64,000 bases of DNA from Fibrobacter sp. (GTDB taxonomy: Bacteria > Fibrobacterota > Fibrobacteria > Fibrobacterales > Fibrobacteraceae), in NCBI GenBank assembly GCA_017475045.1, contig JAFVGH010000041.1:1-64000 (forward strand), read 5' to 3'. Position 1 is the stretch's first letter, and each line of letters opens with the position of its first letter. Shown piece by piece: positions 24,414-33,809 of the stretch. A model generated the notes under the pieces. That model made no database searches and was not told the origin of the DNA. It saw only the letters and a list, made by a program, of their open reading frames with translations. Both the position numbers and the translations under genes were made by a program.

Positions 24414-26324
24414 ATGAACATCAAAAAAATCCTGGCTTTACCTGCGGTCTTTGCCCTAGTCCTCAGTTTCTCCGCCTGCGAAGGCGACAACACCGTAAGC
24501 GTCAAGACAGAACCCGCCCCCGACGCAGAACATTCTGCAAATTCCACCGATTCCTCTAAGAACAGCAGCCCTGCCGACAACCAAGGCGCTACCGTAAAAC
24601 TCCTTATCGACGACTTCGAAGATGGAGACGCCATAAGCGCCCTAGGCGACCCGTGGTATTCCAGTACCGACGCCGGCAGCGGAGCAGAATCCACCCTTGA
24701 GCCCGACGCCAAAGACTCCGAAGGACACCCTTCCCCTACCAAGACGGATAACGGAAGTAAGAACGCCCTTTCCTTCAAGTACACCCTAAAAAAAGGAAAC
24801 TATGATTACGACGCCTATGTAGGCTGGGGCGTCCACCTGCCAGAAGGCGAGAACTACAGCAAGTACACAGGAGTTTCCTATCGTTACAAGGGCGGAGACC
24901 ATACCATCCGCATCGAGACCTCAGATGTCAAGGACTACAACTATCACGGCAAACGGATGAATTCTTCAAAGGAATGGACCACCGTTACCTTGGAATTCAG
25001 CGACTTAGCACAAGAAGAAGGTTGGGGAACGGTAGTCGACTTCGACCCCAGCCACATTACGGGCTTCAGCATCCAGGTCAAGGGACCGGACGGACAGGAC
25101 GCCCTGGCTATCGATGATATCTATCTCATTGGCAATGGTAGCGCTCCAGCCAACAACGACGCATCCAAGGACGAAAAGAAACCGGATATCACACCTAAAG
25201 ACCCCGTCATTCCAAAAGTCACGCTGGGCGACCTGAAGATTGACACGGATCTCCAGAAAAAGGCCATGAAGTACCTGAATAAGGGCGTAAGTTTTACCAA
25301 CTGGCTAGAGGAAAACCGCAAGTTCGACGGCACCTTCGAGGTGGGCAAGAAAGACGTAAAAATCCTTTCGGACAACGGATTCAAGGCCATCCGCCTACCC
25401 ATTGACCTAGACAAGTATACCCTCAACAGGGACGAATTCATCGCCGATGCCACCGGAAAGACCGAACTCAAGATCAATTCCGACACCCTGTTCATGGTGT
25501 TGGACTCCTTTGTGGAATGGACCAAGGAATACAACATGTCCCTAACCATCGATTACCACGAATATGACAACAGCTACAACGCCACCTCCGCAGACAATGA
25601 ACGCTACCGGGTCATGATGGCTACCGTCTGGAAAGCCGTGGCAAGCCACTACGCCTCAAACGCCCGTGAAGACATCTTCTACGAACTTCTGAACGAACCC
25701 GACATGAGCGACGGAAAGGTAACGGCCGCACAGTGGACCAAGGCCGCCCAGGGAATCATCGATTCCATCCGTACAGTAGACAAGACCCATACGCTCCTCT
25801 TCGGTGACGCGCAGTGGTACTCCATGGACCTTCTTGCCAAGCGTACTCCCTTTGCCGACAAAAACATCATCTACGTAATCCACACCTATGAGCCCTTCGT
25901 ATTCACCCACCAGGGGGCCAGCTGGAGCGAGACTTATAATCTCAAGAATATACCCTTCCCCTACGACAAGGCAAAGTGGCCTGAATACTCCACCGAGCTG
26001 GGCCTGACCAGCACCACCGCGTCCTGGGTCAGGAGCAACGTGATGAACTATTACAAGACAGGCAACAAGGAATCTATTCTGAAAGCGATTTACAAGGCCA
26101 AGGCCTGGGCCGTCACAAACCAGGTTCCCATCATCATCAACGAATTTGGCGCCTACAGTCTGCGCTCCACGGAACAAGACCGATTGAACTACCTGACCGC
26201 CATGCGTGAAATCTGCGACACGCTTCAGGTTCCCTGGACCCACTGGGGGTACACCGGAGGGTTCGAGGTCATCAGGGGAGACAAGCTCATCGAAGGCCTG
26301 GATAAAGCGCTGGGCCTCAAATAA
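24414..26324 (+). CDS. GH5 endoglucanase lipoprotein with CBM11-like domain
   Basis: 636 aa. A signal peptide with lipobox SFSAC is followed by a Ser/Asp-rich linker, then a CBM11-like jelly roll (about 60-240: IDDFEDGD, YVGWGVHLPEGENY, TGFSIQVKGPDGQDALAIDDIYL). The GH5 TIM barrel (about 280-636) has RLPID, the acid/base Glu in YELLNEPD near residue 428, and the nucleophile Glu in IIINEFGAYS near 576. It should cleave beta-1,4-glucan at the cell surface. Fibrobacter has many such enzymes. GAGG lies ahead of the ATG. A terminator follows immediately. Confidence 0.92.
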   Translation: MNIKKILALPAVFALVLSFSACEGDNTVSVKTEPAPDAEHSANSTDSSKNSSPADNQGATVKLLIDDFEDGDAISALGDPWYSSTDAGSGAESTLEPDAKDSEGHPSPTKTDNGSKNALSFKYTLKKGNYDYDAYVGWGVHLPEGENYSKYTGVSYRYKGGDHTIRIETSDVKDYNYHGKRMNSSKEWTTVTLEFSDLAQEEGWGTVVDFDPSHITGFSIQVKGPDGQDALAIDDIYLIGNGSAPANNDASKDEKKPDITPKDPVIPKVTLGDLKIDTDLQKKAMKYLNKGVSFTNWLEENRKFDGTFEVGKKDVKILSDNGFKAIRLPIDLDKYTLNRDEFIADATGKTELKINSDTLFMVLDSFVEWTKEYNMSLTIDYHEYDNSYNATSADNERYRVMMATVWKAVASHYASNAREDIFYELLNEPDMSDGKVTAAQWTKAAQGIIDSIRTVDKTHTLLFGDAQWYSMDLLAKRTPFADKNIIYVIHTYEPFVFTHQGASWSETYNLKNIPFPYDKAKWPEYSTELGLTSTTASWVRSNVMNYYKTGNKESILKAIYKAKAWAVTNQVPIIINEFGAYSLRSTEQDRLNYLTAMREICDTLQVPWTHWGYTGGFEVIRGDKLIEGLDKALGLK

Positions 26325-26334
26325 ACTGGTTTTC

Positions 26335-26376
26335 ACATCGGTAAATTCCTAAATTGTTACCGATGTTTTCTTTTTT
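26335..26376 (+). terminator. Rho-independent terminator of the cellulase gene, spanning the next start codon
   Basis: ACATCGGTAA (26335-26344) pairs perfectly with TTACCGATGT (26357-26366) around a 12-base loop and is followed by TTTCTTTTTT. The right arm contains the ATG at 26363 of the following gene. Translation of that gene must either start after read-through or be kept low by the hairpin. Confidence 0.8.
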
Positions 26377-29300
26377 ACGCGCACTGCTCGTGTTTTCGGG
26401 TGCCGCTCTGGCGGCCGGTTTTTACGGCAACCAGAGCTACATCGACTGGAAAACCGCAGGCACGGATCACTTCCAGTTCATCTACCCCGCCGAATACTCG
26501 GACCACGCTTCCGCCGTTGCGACCTATGCCGAAGCGGTATACGATTCTGTCGTCACCCGCTACAACAAGCCCCTACCCCGCATTAGTGCTGTCCTGAACA
26601 ACGCCTTGTACAGCAACGGCGCGGCCATTCCCGCCGAAAATTCCATCAACCTGTGGCTCACCAACTGGGATTTCAAAATCCGCAGTAGCCACGGTTGGGT
26701 CGCCGACGTAGTCACCCACGAATTCAGCCACCTGGTAAGCATCGAGAGCGGCTCCAAGCTGCCCCCCAACCTGTACGGGTTCCAGTTCGGCTACACGGAC
26801 TACTACAACGAGCGGGTCATTAGCGACTTCGCCACCATGGTCCCCTTCACACTGCAACCCCTGTGGTTTGCCGAGGGTACCGCCCAGTTCGAATCTAGCC
26901 GTATGGGTTTTGACGCCTGGGACACCCATCGCGATATGCTGCTCCGCACGGCGGCCCTAAACGATGACCTGATGCCTCTAGAATATATGCACGATTTTTC
27001 GGACAACTCCCTAGAAGCGGAGCTAGGCCCCTACACCCAAGGGTTTAGCCTGGTGCGCTACATCGCAAAGCATTACGGTGAAGACGCCATCCCGAAAATC
27101 TGGAAAGAACTTTCCACGCCCTACCGCGTGACCCTCTCTGGGGCACTCCAGAAGGTGCTGGGCATTTCGGAAACGGAACTCTACGAAGCCTGGAAAAAAG
27201 AAATTACTGAACACTACCAGGCGCAAAAGGACTCCCTCGGGCAAATCGTCGAAGGAACCAAGATCACCGAAAACGCCTTCTGGCAAGACTTTCCCGTAGT
27301 AGCGGGCGAAAACCTTTACGGCGTATCCAATTTTGGCGGCCCCTGGTTTGACGGCGCCGTATTCAAGATGCCCATTGAAGAGGCGAAAAAGGACACCACC
27401 GCCGCAGAGCCAGACACCATTGCGGGTATCGAAATCGGAGACATTTCCATTGAAACCGACAACTCCGACACTGCCGACACGAACCTCATCGACATCTCGG
27501 ACTACGCCAAGACCGGATTCAAGGCCAAGAAGCCCTGGTTCGACAAGGGCATCGACGTCTACGAAGACAGCCTCAAGGGCCCCATCCTCGCCTACGTCTC
27601 CTTCAAGAACAAAGACAAGAACGGACGTTCCCACTTCGACATCGCCGTAAGCGACACCAACAAGAACGAAACCTTTTTGACCCACCTGGCCGATGCCATC
27701 TTCCCCGCCTTTGACCCCAACGGGAAATTCATGGTCTTTGCCCGTCGCGAGGCCAGCTCCACCCGCTTCGTGCTGAGCAAGGTTCCCTTCAGTGCCGAAT
27801 TCAGCGAACTCTCTGTCGAAGATCCCATAGACATCTATACTCCCGACCCCAAGTTCAAGTACTTCAACATCTACAGCCCAAAAGTCAGCCCCGACGGCAA
27901 GAGAATCCTGTTTGGCTTCTTTGACGATGTCCACCGCGGCCTAGCCCTCGTCGACAGCGACGGCAAGAATTTCAAAATCGTAAGCGACACCCTCTTTGAC
28001 GAGCGAGACGGGAACTGGCTCGACAACGAGACCATGATTTTCGCCAGCAACCGAAATGGCATCTTCAACCTGATCGAGAAGAACCTCGCCACAAATGCAG
28101 AGCGCCCCCTCACCAACGTCACGGGCGGAGCTTTCACCCCTGTGCTCGGGCAAGACACGCTGTACTTTACGCAGTACGACCAAGATGGTTTTTCTCTTTA
28201 TAAGTTACCCTATCATAACGCCACGCAGGACTCCGTCATTCGGGACAGCGTCGTCGTGACCTTCCGGGACAGTTCCGTTGTCGTCCCCGACACCCTCTGG
28301 ACTACTTGCGACCCTATAGACTCCCTGTGCACGCCGGAAGCGGTCCTTGCCGAGCGGGACAGTACCTTCCAGATAGAGATGCGTGACACGCTGAAGGTCA
28401 AGGTGGCCGCACAAGCCGACTCTACGAAAAAAACGTCCGCCCCCATCGTATTACGCGGGAGCCCCTTAAAGCCTGAGAAGAAGTTTGTACCGCTGGAGGA
28501 GCGTGAACTTGCCGGTGCCGAAAAGGACTACCACCCCATCCCCTTCATCCCGCTATTCGTTCCAATACTGAGCTTCAACGAGAACGCCCCAGACCTCACC
28601 GTGTTCGGCGAAGGTCAGCGGAAGGCGAAGCTTGGGCTATTGGCCGTGCTCAGCGACCCCCTGAAGAAAAACGTCATACAGCTCGGGCTATTGCTGGAAC
28701 TTGGAAAGGGCATTGACTACATCAACGCCGACGGCCTGAACCCCGAACAAGAAAAAGAATTCTTCGCAAGTTTACTCAACAAAAGCACGCCCCTGGATCT
28801 TGGACTCTCGTACAGCTACGGCAACTACACCAGCAAAGATACCGTCCGCTATGAAGACGTTCGCGCCCACGACGGCGACTCCCTGGGCTTTAACCACTAC
28901 GCTATCTCCCAGCAGGCCGTCGTAGGAACGGCAGGCTACAGCATCTTCAAGTCAATCGACACCTTGCAGGTGGCCCTAGGTTACGACTGGGCAGACTTCA
29001 ACCTGTACGAAGACGATTTCTCCTGGACTTACCACAAGCGCCTCAGTGCCCTTGTGTCTCTCGGGCTCTATGGCGACCACGAAGGCGAAGACGGTTCGGG
29101 TATCAGTGGACAAGGTAACGGCTTTGAAATTTTCTACCAGTATTCCAACAGCGACCTATACAGGCCGGGAACCTTCGCCGAAAGTTTCTATGTGACATCA
29201 AGCGGTTCCATCAAGCCTCGCTACAGAAATTTCAACATCAACCAGATGGGCATGAACCTCTACGGCTCCGTACAGAGCCCCCTTACAGGCGCAAGGCTTG

Positions 29301-29836
29301 CCGCTGGCGGAAAACTGGGCGGAATCTTCAACTGGAGTACCGACGCCAAGGAAGACACCCTGGATTCCTACTACTATAGCGCCGTGTTCCTGGAAGGATA
29401 CCCTTACGTCCGCAACAACGAGAACTACACCCGTGCAGGTACCAAGACTGCCATGGCCGAGCTTCACTACCTTTTCCCCATCTACGACGACTGGCGCAAG
29501 CGTCTCTGGATCTTCAGCACCCGGGACCTGTACCTAGACGTGTTCACCCAGGCCGGCGCCGCCTGGAACGGAAAGTGGAACAAGTCCGACGAACTTACCA
29601 AGCACGGGTTCTGGGACCGTTCCGCAGGTTTCGGCATCCGCTGGTCCAACAAGCTTTTCGAAAGCATTCCCGTAGACATGTCCCTCTCCTTTGCGAGGGC
29701 CCTGGACCGTATCGGCGAAGAAGACGGGAGCGGCTACAAGCTTAACCCCATCGACCTGCCCCTGATTCCCAAAAGGTTCGCCCCCACGCGAATCCGCTTC
29801 AATTTGGGTATGGGCTTCTTGAACAGCTGGCAATAG
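26363..29836 (+). CDS. Secreted protease-like domain, beta-propeller and outer-membrane barrel fusion
   Basis: 1157 aa with a signal peptide (MFSFLRALLVFSGAALA). Residues about 30-320 form a gluzincin-like peptidase domain: VTHEFSHLVS gives HEFSH near 118-124, and WFAEGTAQFE near 170 supplies the third zinc ligand, as in peptidase MA-type proteins. Residues about 340-620 carry TolB/PD40-like propeller blades (PDGKRILFGF, DGNWLDNETMIFASNRNG). A last part (about 750-1157) resembles a surface-antigen barrel. The whole suggests an outer-membrane-anchored proteolytic or assembly protein; substrate unknown. ATG 26363 has no ribosome-binding site; a TTG at 26354 is in frame. Confidence 0.7.
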   Translation: MFSFLRALLVFSGAALAAGFYGNQSYIDWKTAGTDHFQFIYPAEYSDHASAVATYAEAVYDSVVTRYNKPLPRISAVLNNALYSNGAAIPAENSINLWLTNWDFKIRSSHGWVADVVTHEFSHLVSIESGSKLPPNLYGFQFGYTDYYNERVISDFATMVPFTLQPLWFAEGTAQFESSRMGFDAWDTHRDMLLRTAALNDDLMPLEYMHDFSDNSLEAELGPYTQGFSLVRYIAKHYGEDAIPKIWKELSTPYRVTLSGALQKVLGISETELYEAWKKEITEHYQAQKDSLGQIVEGTKITENAFWQDFPVVAGENLYGVSNFGGPWFDGAVFKMPIEEAKKDTTAAEPDTIAGIEIGDISIETDNSDTADTNLIDISDYAKTGFKAKKPWFDKGIDVYEDSLKGPILAYVSFKNKDKNGRSHFDIAVSDTNKNETFLTHLADAIFPAFDPNGKFMVFARREASSTRFVLSKVPFSAEFSELSVEDPIDIYTPDPKFKYFNIYSPKVSPDGKRILFGFFDDVHRGLALVDSDGKNFKIVSDTLFDERDGNWLDNETMIFASNRNGIFNLIEKNLATNAERPLTNVTGGAFTPVLGQDTLYFTQYDQDGFSLYKLPYHNATQDSVIRDSVVVTFRDSSVVVPDTLWTTCDPIDSLCTPEAVLAERDSTFQIEMRDTLKVKVAAQADSTKKTSAPIVLRGSPLKPEKKFVPLEERELAGAEKDYHPIPFIPLFVPILSFNENAPDLTVFGEGQRKAKLGLLAVLSDPLKKNVIQLGLLLELGKGIDYINADGLNPEQEKEFFASLLNKSTPLDLGLSYSYGNYTSKDTVRYEDVRAHDGDSLGFNHYAISQQAVVGTAGYSIFKSIDTLQVALGYDWADFNLYEDDFSWTYHKRLSALVSLGLYGDHEGEDGSGISGQGNGFEIFYQYSNSDLYRPGTFAESFYVTSSGSIKPRYRNFNINQMGMNLYGSVQSPLTGARLAAGGKLGGIFNWSTDAKEDTLDSYYYSAVFLEGYPYVRNNENYTRAGTKTAMAELHYLFPIYDDWRKRLWIFSTRDLYLDVFTQAGAAWNGKWNKSDELTKHGFWDRSAGFGIRWSNKLFESIPVDMSLSFARALDRIGEEDGSGYKLNPIDLPLIPKRFAPTRIRFNLGMGFLNSWQ

Positions 29837-29900
29837 TCCCCCAAAAGAGTCTTTTGCACAGAACCAATCTGTCTTTAGACCTTTTTCCCAAGAGCAGATG

Positions 29901-29928
29901 TTGATACTTTCCTCCTTTTTGTTACATT
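29901..29928 (+). promoter_or_regulatory. Putative promoter of the FISUMP gene at 29956
   Basis: TTGATA (29901-29906), a 16-base spacer and TACATT (29923-29928) lie 28 bases before the ATG at 29956. It resembles the TTGACA/TATATT pattern seen elsewhere in the window. Confidence 0.45.
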
Positions 29929-29955
29929 AAGAAGGATAACGCAAGGAATTTTCAG

Positions 29956-31734
29956 ATGAAAGTGAAAGCAATTCGTTTAGTCGTAGCGACATTATTTGCA
30001 AGCAATTTCTGTCTTGCAGGTATTCACCCCGGCCTCAAAGAGGCTATTGACAACAACGACATCAAGAAGGCTGAATCGCTAGTAAAGAAAATGGGCGTAA
30101 CGGATGTCTATTGCCCGGCAACCTTGTCGTGGGCAGACGCCAAGAAAATTTACGGCAATTTTTTCATAGACAACCCGCAAAAGATGGAAACCCTTTGTGA
30201 CCCCGCATTTGTTTCTGCATACGACCAGGTTGCCTGTACAAACAAAGCTGAAGTTTCTTTGTGCATGGAAAGGATTCGTGCCATTCCTGTAAGCGAGTGG
30301 CAGCCCTATCTGAACCGGATGCAAAAGAACAAGCTACAAGTCGGGACAGAATCGTTCGAAGCCGTAGAAATTGTAAAAGAAAAAATGGCTCCCGACGAGA
30401 AAAAGAACTGTGCCGGCAGCGTCAAAGCGCAGAAGATGCTGTTATCCCAGTACGAAAATGAACTGCAAAAAGGTTTAGCCCAAAACGAGAATTTCACATC
30501 TAGCAATGAGGGTGCAAGCCTTCAGCACACGACAGACTCCCTAAGGGTAGAAGTTTCAAAGAACGACAACAACTGCCGAGCCGGAGTAAAGGATGTCGAA
30601 AAGATCGTAACCAAAACCCGCGCCAGGAACTATCTGACGCCAGCCCTTCATGTCTTGTTCAAGTACTTGGAAGGCATTGTAGCGCAGCCTTTCGGATTTG
30701 AAGGAAAGAACAAACAGTTGCTGGACTCCTACCTGCAACTTGCCGGAAACGAAAGCGAATTCCCAACAGAAGGCGCCTACATCGAAACAATCACAAAGGC
30801 CTATTCCGACGCCGCCGATGTGGACGACAATCTCGTTCTAGCCTCTTGCCGCCTTTTTCCCAAAGTAGACAAAGAATTCCACAAGCAGTTCGGTCTAGAG
30901 CTTTTTTCGTGCGAAAAGACGCTTGAAAAATATAGCGTCGTCTGTAACCAGCTATCGAGGGAGCTAAAAATTGAATTGCCGTCCACTATAAACGGATACA
31001 AACCCGTTTCATATAGGTGCAATGGGGAAAGTTGGGTCGTTATGCCAGCAATGGAATACGAACTCGGAACTTGCGACAAGAAAAAGAAAGGCGAGAAAGC
31101 TATTGTCAATGACAAGTACTACGGTTGTAACGGAAAGGAATGGGTTCAACTCTCATCTGAAATAGAGTACGCCACGTATGGCAAGGTATGCGACGCCTCG
31201 ACCGAAGGAAAAACCATCAAGAACGCCAAGAAGAGCACGGCCCTTGTTTGCAAGTCTGGAAAGTGGCGCTACCGCATGATTGACAGCGAGCAGAATCTGA
31301 TTCAATCTAGGCAGATAGGAAACCTCGTGTGGAATGTCGAGAACGTTAGCGTCAAGACTCCCGACAGCTTCTGCCCGGCCGACGATGAAAAATACTGTAA
31401 GGAACTCAGCCGTCTATACCATTACGAAGACGCAAAGAATCTCTGTCCTGCCGGCTGGAGACTTCCCAACACCGAAGACGTAAAAGACCTTAACGAGGCC
31501 ATGGTCAACAGGGTTCCCACATCCAAGGCCCAATTTGGAAAGTATCCCGGAGCATTCCGCGACAACAACGGCAACGATAACCAGTCCAAGTCTACCTACT
31601 TCTTCTGGCTAAATGAAGATGCAGACGGACTAGTTGCTGGCAAAGCCTTTGTAAAGAACGGGGTAGAAAGAGCAACATCTCTGGCCGTAGAAGAATCTTC
31701 ATGGGGACTCCCCATACGCTGCGTCAGGGAATAA
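29956..31734 (+). CDS. Exported protein with a C-terminal FISUMP domain
   Basis: 592 aa with a signal peptide (MKVKAIRLVVATLFASNFCLAG). The N-terminal part (about 25-330) is helical with scattered Cys pairs; the middle has two or three Cys-containing repeats (VSYRCNGESWVVM, YYGCNGKEWVQL, LVCKSGKWRYRMI), a small beta module found in Fibrobacter proteins. The C-terminal FISUMP domain (about 450-592) shows RQIGNLVWNVENV and NLCPAGWRLPNTEDV, ending LPIRCVRE. Location is periplasmic or outer surface. Function unknown. Confidence 0.78.
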   Translation: MKVKAIRLVVATLFASNFCLAGIHPGLKEAIDNNDIKKAESLVKKMGVTDVYCPATLSWADAKKIYGNFFIDNPQKMETLCDPAFVSAYDQVACTNKAEVSLCMERIRAIPVSEWQPYLNRMQKNKLQVGTESFEAVEIVKEKMAPDEKKNCAGSVKAQKMLLSQYENELQKGLAQNENFTSSNEGASLQHTTDSLRVEVSKNDNNCRAGVKDVEKIVTKTRARNYLTPALHVLFKYLEGIVAQPFGFEGKNKQLLDSYLQLAGNESEFPTEGAYIETITKAYSDAADVDDNLVLASCRLFPKVDKEFHKQFGLELFSCEKTLEKYSVVCNQLSRELKIELPSTINGYKPVSYRCNGESWVVMPAMEYELGTCDKKKKGEKAIVNDKYYGCNGKEWVQLSSEIEYATYGKVCDASTEGKTIKNAKKSTALVCKSGKWRYRMIDSEQNLIQSRQIGNLVWNVENVSVKTPDSFCPADDEKYCKELSRLYHYEDAKNLCPAGWRLPNTEDVKDLNEAMVNRVPTSKAQFGKYPGAFRDNNGNDNQSKSTYFFWLNEDADGLVAGKAFVKNGVERATSLAVEESSWGLPIRCVRE

Positions 31735-31768
31735 AATCTCCAAATACTGCATTTTTGTACACTATTTC

Positions 31769-31807
31769 CTAAAATGTCATGTTTTGTCATGGCATTTTAG
31801 TTATATT
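31769..31807 (+). promoter_or_regulatory. Inverted repeat and TATATT box directly before radA
   Basis: CTAAAATGTCATG (31769-31781) and CATGGCATTTTAG (31788-31800) form a 13-bp inverted repeat with one mismatch and a six-base spacer. TATATT follows at 31802-31807, ending eight bases before the radA ATG. The repeat occupies the -35 region, so it could be an operator; it could also be the terminator hairpin of the preceding gene, though no T run follows. Confidence 0.55.
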
Positions 31808-31814
31808 AGTGCAC

Positions 31815-33209
31815 ATGGTAGCAGTATCTAAAACAAAGTCTAAAAAAGAGCTGGTGTATCTTTGCACCGAATGCGGCAACACCTCTCCCAAGTGGGCGGG
31901 CAAGTGCCCGTTTTGCGGAGCCTGGAGCACACTGAAAGAACATTCCGTCGAAATCACGCCAGAGGGCGTCCGGTCTTCCCGCGGGTTGGGCGGCCCCGTG
32001 CACCAGGTGGTAGCCCTGAAAGACGTGGCCGCCGAAGACACCCGGCGGCTCAGCACCGCCAACAGCGAGCTGGACCGGGTCCTGGGAGGCGGCTTCGCGC
32101 CCGGTTCCCTAGTGCTAATCGGTGGCGACCCGGGCATCGGCAAGTCCACGCTGGTGCTTTCCACCCTGGCGGTGATGAACGCCGCCGGAGTCAAAAGCCT
32201 TTACGTAAGCGGCGAAGAAAGCGCCGTGCAGGTTAAGCTCCGCAGCGAGCGTCTGAACGTGGCCGGTAGCGACATGCTGCTACTCTGCGAAACCAGCCTA
32301 GAAAAGATTATAGAAGAAGCCAACAAGCAAAAGCCCCAAATTCTGGTCATCGACTCCATCCAGACCGTCTACAAGCAAGACCTCTCGGGAACGCCGGGAT
32401 CCATGTCTCAGCTCCGGGAATGCACCCTGGATCTGATGGTCTTCGCCAAGAACACGGGCTGCATTACCGTGCTCATCGGGCATGTCACCAAAGACGGCCA
32501 GATTGCAGGCCCCCGCATCTTGGAGCACATGGTGGATACCGTCATCTACTTCGAGGGCGACCGGAATCACCAATACCGCATTATCCGCTCCATCAAGAAC
32601 CGCTTCGGCGCCACCGACGAAATCGGCGTGCTGGAAATGACTGGTCACGGTCTTACCCCCGTGCTGAACCCGAGCCTCGTGTTCCTACAACAGGGAACTC
32701 CCCCCACTCCCGGAAACGTAGTGTGCTGCACTATGGAAGGCACCCGGGCCATGCTTTTCGAGACCCAGGCCCTAGTAAGCCAGACCAGCTTCGCCGTGCC
32801 CCAGCGGGTGGCGGCAGGCATTGACCCAAAGCGGCTCACCATCATCCTCGCCCTGCTAGAGAAATTCGGCGGAATTTCCATCGGGGCCTCCGACGTGTTC
32901 GCCAGCATCGCGGGCGGCATGAAGGTGAACGACACCTCTTCGGACTTGGCGCTGGCCCTTGCCATCGCCAGCAACCACCTAGGCATTCCCATACCCCGGG
33001 AGACCATCGCCATGGGCGAACTGGGGCTCTCCGGAGAGGTACGTTCCGTCCACTTGCTGGAGCAGCGGCTAAAAGAGGCACGGCGCCTCGGGATTACTCA
33101 GGCACTAATTCCCGGAAACGGAAAACTCCCCGAAAGCATTCAGGGAGTAGAAATCGTGAAGGTCAGCACCATCGCCGACGCCGTCAAGTGGGTTATGGAT
33201 CGCAAATAG
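31815..33209 (+). CDS. radA: DNA repair protein RadA
   Basis: 464 aa. Branch-migration ATPase acting in recombinational repair. Zinc finger CTECGNTSPKWAGKCPFC at the N-terminus, Walker A GGDPGIGKST near residue 103, the RadA-specific KNRFG near 261, and a C-terminal Lon-like domain with GGISIGASDVFASIAGGMKV. ATG 31815 is chosen because it fits the family; the frame is open to 31779. There is no ribosome-binding site, and the TATATT box places the transcription start at or next to the ATG, so the mRNA may be leaderless. Confidence 0.96.
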   Translation: MVAVSKTKSKKELVYLCTECGNTSPKWAGKCPFCGAWSTLKEHSVEITPEGVRSSRGLGGPVHQVVALKDVAAEDTRRLSTANSELDRVLGGGFAPGSLVLIGGDPGIGKSTLVLSTLAVMNAAGVKSLYVSGEESAVQVKLRSERLNVAGSDMLLLCETSLEKIIEEANKQKPQILVIDSIQTVYKQDLSGTPGSMSQLRECTLDLMVFAKNTGCITVLIGHVTKDGQIAGPRILEHMVDTVIYFEGDRNHQYRIIRSIKNRFGATDEIGVLEMTGHGLTPVLNPSLVFLQQGTPPTPGNVVCCTMEGTRAMLFETQALVSQTSFAVPQRVAAGIDPKRLTIILALLEKFGGISIGASDVFASIAGGMKVNDTSSDLALALAIASNHLGIPIPRETIAMGELGLSGEVRSVHLLEQRLKEARRLGITQALIPGNGKLPESIQGVEIVKVSTIADAVKWVMDRK

Positions 33210-33231
33210 ACGCCATCGCCGAAGTGCGGTT

Positions 33232-33792
33232 CTATTCTTTAGGCTTCGAAACCACAGGACGCAGGCGCTTGCCGCAGAGGGTAACCACAATACCCGCCTG
33301 GGCGAACATGTAGTAGGCCGTGTCGCGGCTGTTGTTCAGCGTAGACTTCGGATCATAATCGTCCTTGGTCACGAACACCTCGGACACACCCGAAAGGCTC
33401 ACGTCCAGGGCGCAGCGCTCGCAGGGAAAGCCGATTACGTATAGCTTGGAGCCAGGGGGAACCTTTCCGCGAGCGTAATGCAGGGCGTTGATTTCGGCAT
33501 GGACCATGAAGGGATACTTGTTGGCCTCGAACTCGTGATGGCTCAGCAGCTCGCCGGAATCTGCATCCAGGATGTCGTAGGCAAGTTTCTGCTTTTCGCG
33601 GGTGTAAGGCACCGTCTCGTCATCAAAGCCCGCCGGGGCCCCGTTGTACCCGGTACTGATAACGCGACCCTCGGCAGAGACGAGTACCGCCCCCATCTGG
33701 GTATTCTGATCCTTGGAAAGACGTGCCTGTGCGCACATCATCTGGGTATATACTTCGTCCCGAAGTTTGCTACGTGTAGAAGATTTGTCCAT
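33232..33792 (-). CDS. Deoxycytidylate deaminase-type zinc enzyme
   Basis: 186 aa. Predicted to deaminate dCMP to dUMP for thymidylate synthesis. The zinc site is clear: MVHAEINAL supplies His and the catalytic Glu, and FPCERCA supplies two Cys. QNTQMGAVLVS and STGYNGAPAGFDD match the dCMP/ComEB family. A 25-residue insertion between these motifs is usual for the family. It is cotranscribed after the helical repeat protein at 33810 and converges on radA. Confidence 0.88.
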   Translation of the reverse strand: MDKSSTRSKLRDEVYTQMMCAQARLSKDQNTQMGAVLVSAEGRVISTGYNGAPAGFDDETVPYTREKQKLAYDILDADSGELLSHHEFEANKYPFMVHAEINALHYARGKVPPGSKLYVIGFPCERCALDVSLSGVSEVFVTKDDYDPKSTLNNSRDTAYYMFAQAGIVVTLCGKRLRPVVSKPKE

Positions 33793-33809
33793 AGTAAGGA
33801 ATATAGTAT

